A stretch of 64,000 bases of DNA from Phallus indusiatus (Eukaryota; Basidiomycota; Agaricomycetes; Phallales; Phallaceae): the NCBI GenBank assembly GCA_027605045.1, contig JAQFWX010000016.1:588551-652550 (forward strand), in the 5' to 3' direction. The notes under the pieces are model-generated. The model ran no database searches and was not told where the DNA came from. It saw nothing but the letters and a program-made list of their open reading frames with translations. Below are positions 24,010 to 37,100 of the stretch, piece by piece. The position numbers and the translations under genes are program-made. Each line of letters starts with the position of its first letter. The stretch's first letter is position 1.

Positions 24010-24328
24010 TTATGGTATGGGTGCGATCAGAGCTGTGGCGGCGCATGCTGCTGAGCACGTTCCTAGAGCAGAATTACAAGCGAGGATGGCAGGCGGTGCG
24101 GCGACTGCGAGTACAGTTCCAAAAGTGAACCCTGCTGCAGCATAACAGGCCACAGTTACAACATTGCAGCCTGTATTACCGGCTCTGAGAAACATTCTGT
24201 GGTCAAAAGGCTAGTGGAAACGCACCAGTTTGGCATATGCCATAGGAAATCAGACCGCCTTGGACAGCGACCGGCAGTGAAGCAAAAGAAACGATCGCAA
24301 GGGAGTTCAGGACGCGTTTGAAATGCAT
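24010..24328 (-). CDS. Small secreted Cys/Ala-rich protein (zygote-specific-protein-like), copy 2
   Basis: Exon 1 is 24328-24226 and exon 2 is 24170-24010, giving 87 residues, exactly the exon sizes of copy 1 at 11155. The signal peptide reads MHFKRVLNSLAIVSFASLP and is followed by VAVQGG. The mature part has SYGICQTGCN, VACYAAAGFTFG, ILACNSALG and CSAACAA, ending IAPIP. The intron starts GTGCG, as in copy 1. The cysteine count and spacing are conserved. The function is unknown; secretion is predicted from the signal peptide. A TATA-like TATATAAA lies at 24383-24390, 55 bases upstream. Tight conservation between the two copies suggests a recent duplication or continued selection. Confidence 0.75.
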
Positions 24329-24755
24329 TGTGATGGTTAAGAGCAAGATTGCCTGTTCTTGTTCCAGATTCATCCAGCGACATTTATATATCCATACTCT
24401 TCTTTACTTCCGCAGCTACTTTATTAGTATCCAACCCCCTTGCCCTACCCCCCTTTTGTTTCTTCCGGTGATCGCTTGAAGCGCAATGTTGTTTCCTATT
24501 CACAAAACCTTATTTTCGTTGGTCTCGTCATCTCCTCTTTGTGCACCATCCCTTTGTTTGTTAGCGACGTGACCCCTCAAAGCACTCATCCGATTGTCTT
24601 ATGAACTTCACCGGCCATTTTTTAATAGCCTGGTTACTCGGTTGTCAGCCAAATCAATAACTTCTCCTTCAATTCTGACAAATTTCGTTGTATCACCGTT
24701 AATACGCGAATGTCTATTTTGCGGTGTTTCATATAAGGATTAAGAAAGTAGCTAT
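24329..24755. other. Intergenic with duplicated 3' flank of the HET genes
   Basis: The left part holds the promoter of the minus-strand peptide gene. The right part (about 24610-24755) resembles 27600-27763, the 3' flank of the second HET gene, so the tandem duplication included about 150 bp beyond the stop codon. Confidence 0.5.
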
Positions 24756-27531
24756 TTAGGTGATACACCATCTTTGGTCGATATCGAGCATTCGTCCATT
24801 TAGAATATGAGCATATTCAAGTTTTTCGGAATCCGGACATATCCAGTCTCTAATAATCTTCCCATACCCAATAATAGTGCCATAGTATTCGTACGTGCAT
24901 GCATCTTGCTCATCCTCAGGAATTACGCGAAAATCTTCAATCTGAAGAATTGGGGCAATGCTGTGTTCTGGTTCCAGTGGAAAAAGGATCCCGATTTCGC
25001 TGTGATGCTCGTACGCTGGCTCCTTGTAACTGATAAGTTTGTGTATCTCGCCAGTATTAATATCCCTTAAGAATGACGACGATTGACCTAGATTAGGTTC
25101 TCTCCCTGTCACCAGAAAGCCATCTTTCCGGATGTGCAACCCGTCCTTTTCACAAGTCCCCCAATCAAAGAAATCATTCCGTCTGTATGGATTCGTCAAG
25201 CGAATTGATTGGAGTCGGTTTATCGAGAGGGACGCTAGTGATGCAGGAGCCCATCTGAATGGAGAATTTTTGAGCAGATTGCATTTGGACCATGGTTTTC
25301 GCTTAGATTCAACGTCATCCGGTGCGTGTGTCTCTTCGAAGAGAACTGATATTGGGATTTTGCCTAATTCCAGGTAAAACATTGCCATACGGTCTTCGAC
25401 ATCTTGAGTTTTGAGTAAATTTTGCGCTGAGCGGCCCAATAAGAAGGTAAGGCATAGAGGTTCGTCCTCCGGCTTACTAGTTGAACGTTTGTTGACAGCA
25501 TCAGCGAGCCTCAACAACTGAGACGAATACTGTGTCGAATTCATCAGCGATCGTAACGAGGGTAGACGACCTTCCATCGCCGTCTCTATGTAAGTTTCGA
25601 AAAGGATTTCCAACCTAGTTCCTCCAAAATCGTCGTCTTCGTCCCAAATGAAAGTTCGCTCGTCTTCATGGAACAGATTTTTCCGGACAAAGTGATACTT
25701 AAATTTGTCTCTTCTCCTATCCCACTCCACTAAATCTTCCCTCATCTGGAAAAATAGTTTTTCGTCATCACTTGTTGCCAACGTATACACGGCCTCTTTG
25801 AGAGTCCAAATCCGCTTGGACCAACCCCCACAAAATATCCTAATACCAATCTCCAGATCTGAAGCCCTCCGAGAGTCGAGGTAATATAATTCTTTGTCCA
25901 AGACCAATGTTGCCGTGGCATCGCGAAATGTTTCCCGTATTTGATGGATGGCCAGTGTTCGATAATGCCTTAAATGAGGCCCGACGGGTATGCAAAGTGT
26001 ATCTATCCAAAAAGCAATTGGTGATTTCTGAGTTTTATCTCGATGGATTACATTTCCTAAATTGTTAACCAAGTCACGGAGACGACGCAGCTGACATTGC
26101 GGCAAGGAATTTTTCCAAGGATTTCCCAGTCCATCAGCCCCTAGAAGTACGTCCGTCATTCCGTGCTTTCTAAACTCGGCTGAACTCACAGACATGGCTA
26201 ATGGCAATGTAAGGTAGTTCTTCTTCATCAACGATGCTTAAAGTTATAGTGTCTGTCGCATCGTCGAGATCCATTGAGACCATGATTTTCGGTATTTTAT
26301 TCCTTTCCAAAGAGTTCTTTAATTTTTCAGGATCAGCAGCCACAAAGTTACAGTTACAGGCATCCGAGACGTGCGCAGTTCTGTAGGTCTTTGAATCTGT
26401 CTGGCTCGCCAGGCACCTTGTTTCCGTGCAATTGCTATGATCCCGAAGCGCATGGGGGCGTTCCAGGAAATATGCGAAAAACTTCATATCGGAGTCTAAT
26501 CCCTCCAACTCGCTGATAGAGCACCACCCATGCGGGAGAGGCTGTTTCTTGAGCAAATTCTGAGTTGTTCTTTGCCCTTCTGGCAACCAGGTGATGAAAT
26601 CAGTGAGATACGAGGCGTTGGGCTCCTCTTCTTTCCATAATGCTCGCGGGGGTATGAAATGTAATATTGTGATAAGTATCGTCCGTAAAGTGATATTAAT
26701 TGAACTTAAGACAAGACATTCTTCGAACGTGTACTCATGCTCGTCCTCCTTAACTGGTCTGGTAATGATCAGCTTGACATAGCGAACGATCTTGAACAAC
26801 TCTGCCATTAAGCATTTCCAGACTCCTGCCCAACCAGACCAGTGGTTCAAGGAAGCTCGGTATAATTCCCTCGGTAAACCGTTTAAAGGTTGGGTGGTCA
26901 CCATTCCGTCCACAACAAAAGCTTTCGTGATATCCTCTTCTAGATCAAGTCCGCACAAGGCACAAACCTGGTCCAGAGCGCCAAAAAATAACCACGCTTG
27001 CAGGAAAGCGATTTTTTCCCGAGTAGATATAGATGACGCTCCTTTCTTTGTAACAGCAGGACGTGCCAATCCATATGGTTTCTGGATACCGTTTACTTGG
27101 CAAATTCCTGGGGGACATTTCCGATGGCACCATCGATCTTCTCGATGAACTTCCCAGCCCATTCTCGCCGGGAAATTCCAAAACCCAAGGTTGTCATAAG
27201 ATATGGTGTTGCATAGGAGTGGTACTTTGATGGGTATAAACTCGGGGCGACTGGTATTGACGAGGAGTTCGCCATCCACAGGAGTGCGAGCTGTGGCCAT
27301 CGACTCGCGGCGGCTGCAGTCTAAGACTGATTCCATAGCTGGTACTTGGGAACCAGCTTCAGGTTCAGTCTTGGCGTTGCGTTTCAACGTAACTATTGCT
27401 CCGAGGATAAATGAGCATAAAATTGTAGTTATGATTGTAAGTGTAAGATGCAGCATGCTGAAACCAAGTGAACGTTGAACCCAAACTGACGCGCGGCAGC
27501 GGAGGCGAGCAGCGCCCATATGGTCCCACAC
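24756..27531 (-). CDS. HET-domain protein with N-terminal membrane anchor, copy 1
   Basis: Exon 1 is 27531-26190 and exon 2 is 26140-24756, giving 909 codons; the 49-base intron splits the HET motif. An in-frame start at MLHLTLT would also serve. Near the N-terminus lies a hydrophobic stretch (LTLTIITTILCSFILGAIV), probably a membrane anchor. A Cys-rich region of about 400 residues follows (CHRKCPPGIC, CALCGLD, CTETRCLAS, ACNCNF). The HET domain starts at about residue 440 with YIAISHVW/ADGLGN, then CQLRRL, FWIDTLCIPV, IRETFRDATATLVLD and KRIWTLKEAVYT. The last 250 residues are of unknown fold. HET domains mediate non-self recognition and incompatibility cell death in ascomycetes; in agarics they are abundant and mostly uncharacterised. 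Head-to-tail with the paralogue, 232 bp apart. Confidence 0.85.
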
Positions 27532-27763
27532 TGTATAAGCGACGCGGCCCTTAAGTAGCTACTGTAGCGCACTTGTCCATTAGTACAAGACTGTAGATTC
27601 ACCAGCCGCTTTTTAATGCTCTGAATACACGGTTGTCAGCCATATTGATAACCTTTCAGGATCTCATCCTTTGTCAGTTTTATTTATCCGCTAATACGTG
27701 AACATGTGTTTTTGCGATACATTTCTATATATTTTTGCAAAGATAGAGAATGTAGCAAGCTAT

Positions 27764-30599
27764 CTAGGTGATACACCATCTTTGATTCATATTGAGCATA
27801 CGCCCATTTAGAGTATGAGTTTCTTCAAGCTCTTCGAATCCCGGGCATACCCATTTCCTAATGATCCTCCCATACCCGATTATAGTGCCATAGTATTCAA
27901 GAGCATCCTGATCCTCAGCAACTCCACATACTTTTTCAATTTGAAGAATTGGGGCACCATAACCGTAATATTGGGGAAATAGAATCCCAATTTTTCGATG
28001 ATGCTCATATGCTGGCTGCTTGTAACAGATGAGCTTGTGTATCTCACCGGAATCAACATCCCTCAAGAACAGTGATGAGTGATCTAGATTCCTTTCCTCT
28101 CCTGCCAAAAGAAATCCATGGTTTTGAATGTGCAATCCATCGGGTTTACACGTTCCCAAAGGATATTCCATCAAGCGAATTGATTGGAGTCTGTCCTTTG
28201 GAATGGAAGCCAGTGATGCAGGAGCCCATCTAAATGGAGAGTTTTTGATTAAATTGTCTTTGGACCATGGTTTTCGCTCAACTTCAGTGTTATCCGGTGC
28301 GTATGTCTCGAAGAGAACAGATATTGGGATTTTACCTAGTTCCAGGTAAAGCATCGCCATACGGTCTTCGACATCTTGAGTTTTGAGCAAATTTTGTGCC
28401 GAACGACCCAATAGGAACATAAGGCATATTGGTTCGTCCTCTTGTCTGCTAGTCGAACGCGCGTTAACAGCGTCGGCGAGCTTTATAAACTGACTATCCC
28501 CACTATCTGAATCCATCAACGATCTTAACGAGGGTAAACGCTTCGTCATCGCTACGTCTGTGTAATCCCCGAAGAGTATCGTCTCTGACATCAAATCGTC
28601 CTCCTCCCAATCAACTTCTATTCCAGGAGATAAATGTTTTTGGCGATAGTGATACCTGAATTTGGAGATTTTTCTATTCCATTCCACTATGTCCTCTTTC
28701 ATCTGGAAAAACAGTCTTTCGTTATCGCCCCTCGCCAATGTATACACGGCTTCTTTGAGAGTCCAAATCCGCTTGGCCCATCCCCCACAAAATATCTTGA
28801 TACCAATCTCCAAATCAGATGCCATCTGGGAGTCGAGATTGTATAATTCTCTGTCTAAGACTAGTGTCGCCGTGGCATCGCGAAATGTTTCCCGTATTTG
28901 ATGGATGGCCAGTGTTCGATAATGTCTTAGATGGGGTGCAACGGGTATACAGAGCGTATCTATCCAGAAAGCGATCGGTTTCTTTTCAGTGTTATCCCGA
29001 TAAATTACATTTCCCAAGCTGTCAATCAAGTTGCGAAGGCGAAGCAACTGACAATACGGCAAGGAATTTTCATGGGGATTTCCGAGTCCATCAGCCCCTA
29101 GTAGAAGTACGTCATCTCGTGGATGAATTTGAATGTCTTCCAAAGAAAATTTACTTACAAACATGACTGATTGCAATGTAAGGCATTTCTTTTCCATCGA
29201 CGATGGTTAAGGTTATAGTGCCTCTCGCATCATCCGGATCCATCGACGAGACCAAGATTTTCGGTATTTTATTCTTTTCTAAAGATTCCTTCAATCTTTC
29301 AGGGTCAACGGCCACAAAATCACAGTCACAAGCATCCGAGATGTGCGCAGTTCTGTAGATCTTTGGATCCGTCTGGCTCGCTAGGCATTTTGTTTCCGTG
29401 CAATTGCTATGATCCCGAAGTGCATGGCGGCGTTCTAGGAAATATGCGAAAAACTTCATATCGGATTCTAATCCCTCCAACTCGCTGATAGAGCACCACC
29501 CATGTGGAAGAGGTTGTTTTGGGAGCAAAGACTGGATCGTTTTTTGCCCTTCTGGCAGCCACTCTGTTAGATTAAGGAGATACGCGGGGCCAGACCACCC
29601 TTTTTCCCAGAGCGGTCGGGGAGGTATAAAATGGAATGCTGTCATCAATATCGTCCGTATAGCGAGATTGATGGAGCTTAGGACAAGACATTCTTCAAAT
29701 GTGTATTCATGTTCGTCCTCCGTGGTTGATCTGGTGATAATTAGGTGAACATGGCGAGCAATCTTCATCAACTCTTTTATCAAGCGTTTCGAGGCTCCTG
29801 CCCAATCAGACCAATGTACCAAGGAAGCTTCGTATAATTGCGTTGATAAACCGTTTAAAGGTTGGGTGGTCACCATTCCGTCCACAACAAAAGTTTTCGT
29901 GATATCCTCTTCTAGATCAAGTCCGCACAAGGCACAAACCTGATCCAGAGCGCCAAAAAATAACCACGCTTGCAGGAAAGCGATTTTTTCCCGAGTAGAT
30001 ATAGATGACGCTCCTTCCTTTGTAACAGCAGGACGTGCCAATCCATAAAGCTTCCGGACACGTTCTACTTGGCAAACTCCTGGAGGACAATTCTGATGGC
30101 ACCACCGATCTTCTCGATGAACTTCCCAGCCCATTCTTGCTGGGAAATTCCAGAATCCAAGGTTGTCATAAGATATGGCGTTGTATAGAAATGGGACTTG
30201 TATAGGAATGAATTCGGGGCGACCGCTATTGAAGACGACCTCGCCATGTCGCAAAAATCGAAAGAGGTTTATATTGATTACTAAACGAGTCAAGGCTCTA
30301 AAATCACATTTTATCGGTTAATAAAACTTTATAAACCGATAAAATGTGATTTTAGCGCCTTGACTCAATTATTAATTAATATAAACCGCTTTCGATTTTT
30401 GCGACACATTCACGAAAGTGGCGGCCTGGGACTCGTGGCGATCAGAAATTGGACCGTCAGCGACATCGTTGAAATTGTCTGTTGGATTTGATTCTAAAGC
30501 TGGTATCTGAAATTTCGCCTTGGGATTGAGTCGAAGTGTGATGGCTGCTCCGAAGAGAATTGAACATAAGATTGCGAGTGCGAATGTAAGATCGAGCAT
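27764..30599 (-). pseudogene. HET-domain gene copy 2, interrupted by a foldback element
   Basis: This tandem paralogue of the gene at 24756 has exon 2 at 29097-27764 and exon 1 at 30599-29159, with the same intron position. The N-terminus (MLDLTFALAILCSILFGAAI) is a membrane-anchor-like segment. The middle has CHQNCPPGVC, CALCGLD and CTETKCLAS. The HET domain has AISHVW/ADGLGNPHENSLP, FWIDTLCIPV, RDATATLVLD and KRIWTLKEAVYT. Bases 30247-30406 are a foldback insertion inside exon 1. With one copy of the 2-base duplication it adds 162 bases, so the downstream frame is kept, but it brings several in-frame stops. Without the insertion the gene would have 871 codons. The rest is open, so the insertion is recent, or the element is removed as an intron. 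If not spliced, the gene is broken. Confidence 0.75.
30245..30408. mobile_element. Foldback MITE-like element with CA/CA flanks
   Basis: Two inverted arms of about 73 bases, nearly perfect (left arm starts TGTCGCAAAAATCGAAAG, right arm ends CTTTCGATTTTTGCGACA), surround a loop of about a dozen bases near 30320-30333. The element occupies 30247-30406 (160 bp) and is flanked by CA on both sides (30245-30246 and 30407-30408), consistent with a 2-bp target duplication. There is no coding capacity, so it must be non-autonomous. I know of no named family with these ends. Confidence 0.75.
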
Positions 30600-30840
30600 G
30601 CTGGTGCCACTTGACCCCGAGCACAAAGGGCTGAGACGAGCAGCGCGCAATTAATACGAATTTGAAATTATGAAACCTTAAACCACGATTACTCGTTAGC
30701 GCGTTAACATTTATTTAATATTCATCTTCTTGCATCGGCGCTAAGTCGTCATACATACATATAACTCGAACAATTCGGTTTACTTTTACATAGACGATTC
30801 TTTAAAGTCAAATTAGCCTCGTGTGTATATTGAACGTAAA

Positions 30841-31146
30841 TGTAAAGTCGGTAGAACGTTTAATATAAACTATCGACTTTGCTGGAAGACTTGCGAACGG
30901 TGTGAAGAGTTTTTAAAACTTAGTGAGCAGATATGAGAGTTATAAATCTTCGTTGATTCGAAGTCTAAGGAATTGCATACAAAAATTGAGAGTTTATATA
31001 GATTTTGAGATAAATAAAAAAGGAAATGGTTTGAGTCACAATTGGAGTCATAAAGTGAGTCAGGATAAAAAGAAATATGGATCCGGAAAGTGAGTATGAC
31101 TCGTTGAGTGAGTCAAAGCGGCGGTCTCGGTAAGTCGACCCTTACA
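30841..31146 (-). repeat. 3' LTR of the Ty3/gypsy element
   Basis: 306 bp, identical by eye to 38248-38553. Ends TG...CA on either strand. Confidence 0.9.
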
Positions 31147-31178
31147 CTCGCCCTCCAATGCTGTATTGTGCAGCATTC

Positions 31179-34100
31179 TTAATCGCCGCGTTCGATGACC
31201 ATGTCTTCTGGTCCGAATAGGAGTTCGTCAGACGTAAATTCGCCCGTAGTATCCTTGTTTTTGATGTAAGTCATCAATTCTTCGTCCGTCATTGCGAGAA
31301 TGTCTGGTTCGGATTCAGCTTCCGGTTGTATAGCTGTGGGTGCGATGATTGTGGATTCGACTACGACGTTCGTATTGACAGCTGTGTTTGTAGAAGATGA
31401 GGGAGTCTCCGAAGTCTTCGTCTTCTTGTTCTTTTTGCCCCTCTTCCTTTTCTTCTTCTCCTCGTTCGTCACCTTCTCGCGGCTTCGAAGTTCGTTTCGT
31501 CTAGTTCGGATTTCGTGGTGTCTGATGTCGCGACCAGCCTGGTAAGAACGACGATTTTCAGAGAAAAGCATGCGGAGAGCTTCAGATGGTAAAGAAATGA
31601 TTTCGCTGTGCTCAGCCATTGTATGAGTGTGAGTTTGTCTTTGTTGTTTTTCCGTAGATTTGTTCAGCTTATATGCATTTCTATTCCCTTTGTTTGTTCT
31701 ATTTTTCTTATTTCTTATCGTTATACACGCGTTCAAGACGTCGCTTGGTGGACGACCCTTTCCTTTAGTCAATAACTTCGCGTTTTTGATGCCCATAGCC
31801 TCACAGTATGTAGTGAGTGCTTCTAAATGTTTTACTTCGCTTAGTGTTAACCATGTTATGTCTCCTGAGTTCCATAGGACCTCGAAAAGCGCGTTTTCGC
31901 CTTGGCCATAATGTGAGAGGATTCTGTCTACTGCCCATTCCTCAGGTTTCCCTCCAAAGCCTGGAATCTGTTTTAATTGGCGACCTGGGAATCTTCTGTC
32001 GTCGTTTGCGTTATGGATTCTTAATAGTGAGGCATGGAATACAGGATGTATTCCTCTTTTCTTTAGATCTGGGGATAGATCTAATTTGAAGCTTGCGCCA
32101 GGTTCAACTACTTTTAGTATAGCAAATGGTCCAATATATTTTGGCATGAGTTTTCTTGTCTTATTTTTAGGTAATCTTAAGTTCTTTGTAGACAAATAAA
32201 CTAAATCACCCTCAGCAAATTCCGCTTTTCTTCTGTGCTTATTTGCTTGTCTTGTTTGTTTGACCCTGGCTTCAATGATTAAATCATGAGCCGTCATTAT
32301 GGCTTCTTTCATTTTTTCAGCGAATTTTGATACGCCAGGGTACTCTGAGTCATTGTTCCAAATTAGTGTTCGCGGCATTTGTCCGTAGTTTAGGAAAAAT
32401 GGTGAGAAACCCGTTGTTTCTGATCTTGCATTATTCATAGCATATTCTATTCCTGGTAGTTTAACTACCCAGTCATTTTGGTGTTGTGAGACACAAACTC
32501 TCAGCATTTGTGTCATTGTTCTATTTGCTCTTTCCGTCGCTCCATCAGTTTGCGGATGGTACGACGATGATAATCTTAATTCAGTTCCTAACAGCTTGTG
32601 TAGTTCCTTCCAAAACAAGCTAGTAAATAACGAGTCTCGATCGGAAATTATTCGTTCCGGTAGACCATGTTGTTTATACACAATGTCAAATATTACCTCT
32701 GCCATGTGTTTTGCCGTGTATGTAGTTTTTGTGGGAACTAAGTGTACCATGCTTGTCAGGTGATCTATTATCACACAGATTTGGTCGAATTCACCATGCC
32801 GGTTTTTAGATAACGGCAATGGCCCTACAAAATCTATTCCTATCGACTGCCACGGTCGAGTGGGAATTTCAATGGTACGTAATAATCCCATTGGTTTTTG
32901 ATTATCTGCTTTACTCATCGCGCATATATTGCAGGTTTGGCAATATGCCGTAACGTCATCGGTCATTTTTGGCCACCACACGTTGTCTTTTAGGTAAGTC
33001 AATGTTTTCTTAGCACCCAAATGCGCTAATATCGAGTGTGCGTGTGTTATTATTATTTCTCGTATATTTCTACCCTGTTTTTTGATGTTGGGTATACAGA
33101 GTACCTTTTTACCAGCCGATATCATAAATATTAGGCCTTTTTGAACTTTAAAATCCTTGAAGTGATTTGGATTTTCTATGACATCTCTGAAGAATATATC
33201 TGTTTTGTATTTTCCTTTAATTATTTCAGGAATATCTAGTCCTGGTTCCCCCTCTGAGATAACATCCGTCAATGCCGGCAAATTTTTAATTAATTCGGCC
33301 TCTGTATCTTCCGCAGCTTCTTTAATTAATTTCGGGTCAACATGTTCTGTTAGCCAATCGTTCAGTCCGTTAATAATTTTTTCTTTCATTTCCTTATCAA
33401 TAGATATGTCTGTTTCCACCTTGTTCTTCTTTGGGCGTCCACGTTTTCTTTTAGGAGCATCTTCGTTTCGCGTTTTCTCGCGCACTGTTTCTTTCTCTTC
33501 TGGTTTACCCTCATTTCTTTTAGCGACCCTTGAAGATCTCCGCGGATTTCTTTCGTTGTACATCTCTGTATTGCCGGTGTAAACTGGTTGAGATAGGTTT
33601 TGTTTTTCACCGTTTTTTGGTAAGTTTTCATTGATGTATTCGCTTTCCGCTCTTACTATTCCTAATGGTTCATCAGAATACAGTCGGGATAGAGCATCTG
33701 CAAGGACGTTCGTTTTTCCCGGTATATAGTGAATCGTAAAATCGAATTCATTAAGTACGTCAATCCATCTATGTTGTCTTGCAGATAAATTCTTTTGGCT
33801 CATTATGTGTTCTAGAGATTTATGATCTGTACAGATCCGGAATTTTATCCCTAATAATTGAGGTCTAAATCTCTTCAATGATTCCACAATTGCAAGCAGC
33901 TCTTGTTCGTGTACTGGGTAATTTTGTTGAGTCTTATTAAATTTTCCCGACCAAAAACTAATTATGTTTGCAGTTTTTATATCATTTCCTTGTGACAGAA
34001 TGCCGCTTGCACCAGTTAATGAAGCATCTGTTACTAGGTTTATGGATTCTGCATCCGGTGAGTAGTTTAGTGCAACCCGGTATTTATCTCTATGTTCTGA

Positions 34101-37100
34101 TACTGTTTGTATTATTTCTTCGAAAGCACGTTGTTCAGTCGCACCCCATCTCCATGGCTTGTTCGAACCGGTTCGCGTAGTAAGTATTCCCATCGGGATT
34201 CTTATTCCGTTACAATTCGCGGCTAAATAACTAACTGCCCCTAGGAAGCTTAACAACAGATCTTTATTGGTAGGTGTTTTCCAATTTTCAATCTTATTAA
34301 CCTTGTGAGGGTCCATTTTTATTCCTTTATCATTGATTATATGACCTAATATTTTTAGTTCTCGTGCGAAAAAATTCATCTTTTCTGGTGACAGAAAAAG
34401 TTTCTGTTTCCTTAGTACGTCAAATATTTTTCTTATGTGTAATATGTGATCACTGATTGTATCTGAATAGATTACAATATCATCTAAATATACATCCATA
34501 AAGACACCGATGTATGGCGCAAAGATGTGGTTCATCAGCGTTTGGTAAGTCGCCGGTCCATTACAGTCTCCTTGTTGCAAGACTAAACTTTCCATAGTCC
34601 CGTCAGGTGTTGTGAACAAGGTGCGATTTACATGTTCCGGTACTATCCTAATTTGCTCATACGCATCTTTTCCGTCAATCAGACTGCGGTATTTATGGCG
34701 GACAACATTCCGGAGGATATTTTCCATATCTGGTAAGGGTGTCCTCATTTTTCTTGTATTCGCGTTTTGTTCACGCTTGTCTACTACAGTTCTAATCCTA
34801 ATTTTCCCGTCCCCTTTTGCAGGTTTCGGCAAAATTAGCATTGGGCTAGCATTGGTGCCGGTAGCTATCCGCCATCGCCCATTTCGTAAGTAAGCTTTCT
34901 TTTTCTCAACCCATACAGGTCTTAATGCTTCTGGACACCTGCTAGGTCGCCAAGAATAAATTTTATTTTCGTCTATTAAAGGTATTGTGTGGTTCACAAC
35001 ACGAAGTGGTGGTAGTTCCGCATCTTCTGGGTTTAGGCACAAGTCTTTCGCTTCTTGTTTTAATTCTTTTCGTAAGTGTTCGAGTTTTTCTTCTAATACC
35101 TCACTGACAGCTGAATGTATTGTTGTTATAGATTCTCCCTCAATTGCTAGAGGTTCTTTAGAACCAATAAGGACTCTGGTAGGATTCAAACCCATCATTA
35201 TTTTGTGCTGAAAAATGAACGGCGTTCCCAGAATTAAATCATAACTTTCCAGGTTTACAATATCAAACCGCCTTTGTGAGTCAATAGTCTGATATTTGAA
35301 ATTCACTAACGCGCTATGGTTTATTTTAGATCGCGAGCCTTGTACTGCCATTTGTAATGTAAGTGGTTTTGTCAACATTTCGCGTTCTACTTTTAGCTGA
35401 TCCGCTAATGTGGTAGACATAAAATCTGCCAAAGATCCGCTGTCAATCAGGGCACGGCTTGCGTGTCCATTAATCATGACTTCGATAATAATTGGCTTTG
35501 GCATCTTTCGCGTGAAGTCTTTTACTTTCATCGCCGTACGCTCAATGTTGTTTGCCTCCTGGTTTTTATTGACGTTCTTTTTACTTGAACCAGGTTTTAA
35601 ATTGTTTAATTCAATGACGCTTGTTTTAGCGTCTTCCTTATCTAGTTCCGCACGCGTCTTATTAAGACGCAGGTCTTTTCGTATCTGGTCGGTTTGTTTC
35701 AATATTGAAGGTACGTCCCAATTTCCAGTGTCAACGTCTGATTTCTTAACAATATGTGATATAGATACATCTGTCCAATCTGTTACCTCGTAGTCTTCAC
35801 CGTATTCGCAAACGGTAAAGCGCAATTGAGGTTTTCCTTTCTTATCCCGGTAAAAGTAAGTCCCGTAGTGTTCTATGAATTTGTTTCTTATTTTAACACA
35901 GTTCTCATTCTGATAGGGCTTAGTTTTGTATATCGGGTCTATCTTTATATCACATGTTAGCGCTTCGATTTTGTCATTTTCAGCAGCTAATTCTTCTATT
36001 TCCTGGATCTTTATAGTGTTCGTCTGTATTTTTGGAGCAGGCGCGGTATGTCTATTAGGACAATTTCGAGCTGTGTGCCCTTCTTTTTTGCACACGAAGC
36101 ATCGGCCTTGCGCGCGAAGCTCGTTCATTTCTTGCTTAGTAAGTCTTTCTCGCTCTCTAGGAGTTTTCATTTTTTCAGTCTTGACATTAGCTTTAGGAGC
36201 TTTATCTTTGTTAATCCGGTTCTCGCGCCCTCCAGATGGACTTGCAGCAGCCACAGGAAGGCTCGCGGGAAGCTTACTAGATGTAGGAGGATCATACCGG
36301 TAAGTTTGTCTCTCCCTATTCTTTGTTAATTGCGCAATTTCATAACGCGTCGCTTTCCTTATTAGCTCTTTTACAGATGTAGTTTCAATACTACATCCAT
36401 GCTCAATCCATTTGAAGCGGATATAAGGAGCTGCGCCATCCCACAAGATCCCAACAAGCGTGCGCTCGTTTATGTCGGGGAAACGTTGGGCAAGACTTCG
36501 CGTATCGCGCGCGAAATCCCTGAATGTTTTCTTGCCTTGGTAAGCAGTCTTCAATCTTCTTCTAAGCATTGTCTTATAATCCGGCGGAAAACAGTAATTG
36601 AACAGAGCGTCAAACAATTCGCTCAGTTTCCATTTCTTGGTTCGCGAAGATACGTGCTTCATGTAAAAATCAGCTGCTTTTCCACTTAGGTATGGACTTA
36701 TCCAGCGCATTGCCCATTTATCGTTCAATCCTAGAGATATCTTCCACATTCGGATTTCGAAAACCCACTTATCAAAGACATCAATATCTGGAGCCCCGTC
36801 ATAAACAGGTGGGTCTTTTGCCTTTCGATTTTTTATTGCATGTTTTAATATTTTGTCTTTTCGCTTACTTCGGCGTTCTGAACGTCTGTTATCAGAACTG
36901 CTTGAACTCTCGGATTCAGACGATGATAAGGAATCGGAACTCATGCTTGACCCTGGTGGGCTATCATCTCCACCTGTATCGTCGGACTCCTCACTATCTG
37001 AATCGTCAGAATCTGACGGTTCGGGCTGCGGTGTTTTACTTTTCCGTATCTTGGAATAATAACCGCCCTCCGGTACTTGCGAAGGTTCTCGAGTAAATTC

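Noticed and set aside
23795..24145. Plus-strand ORF with Ala-rich end
   Set aside because: Its Ala-rich end is the antisense of the secreted peptide gene at 24010-24328.
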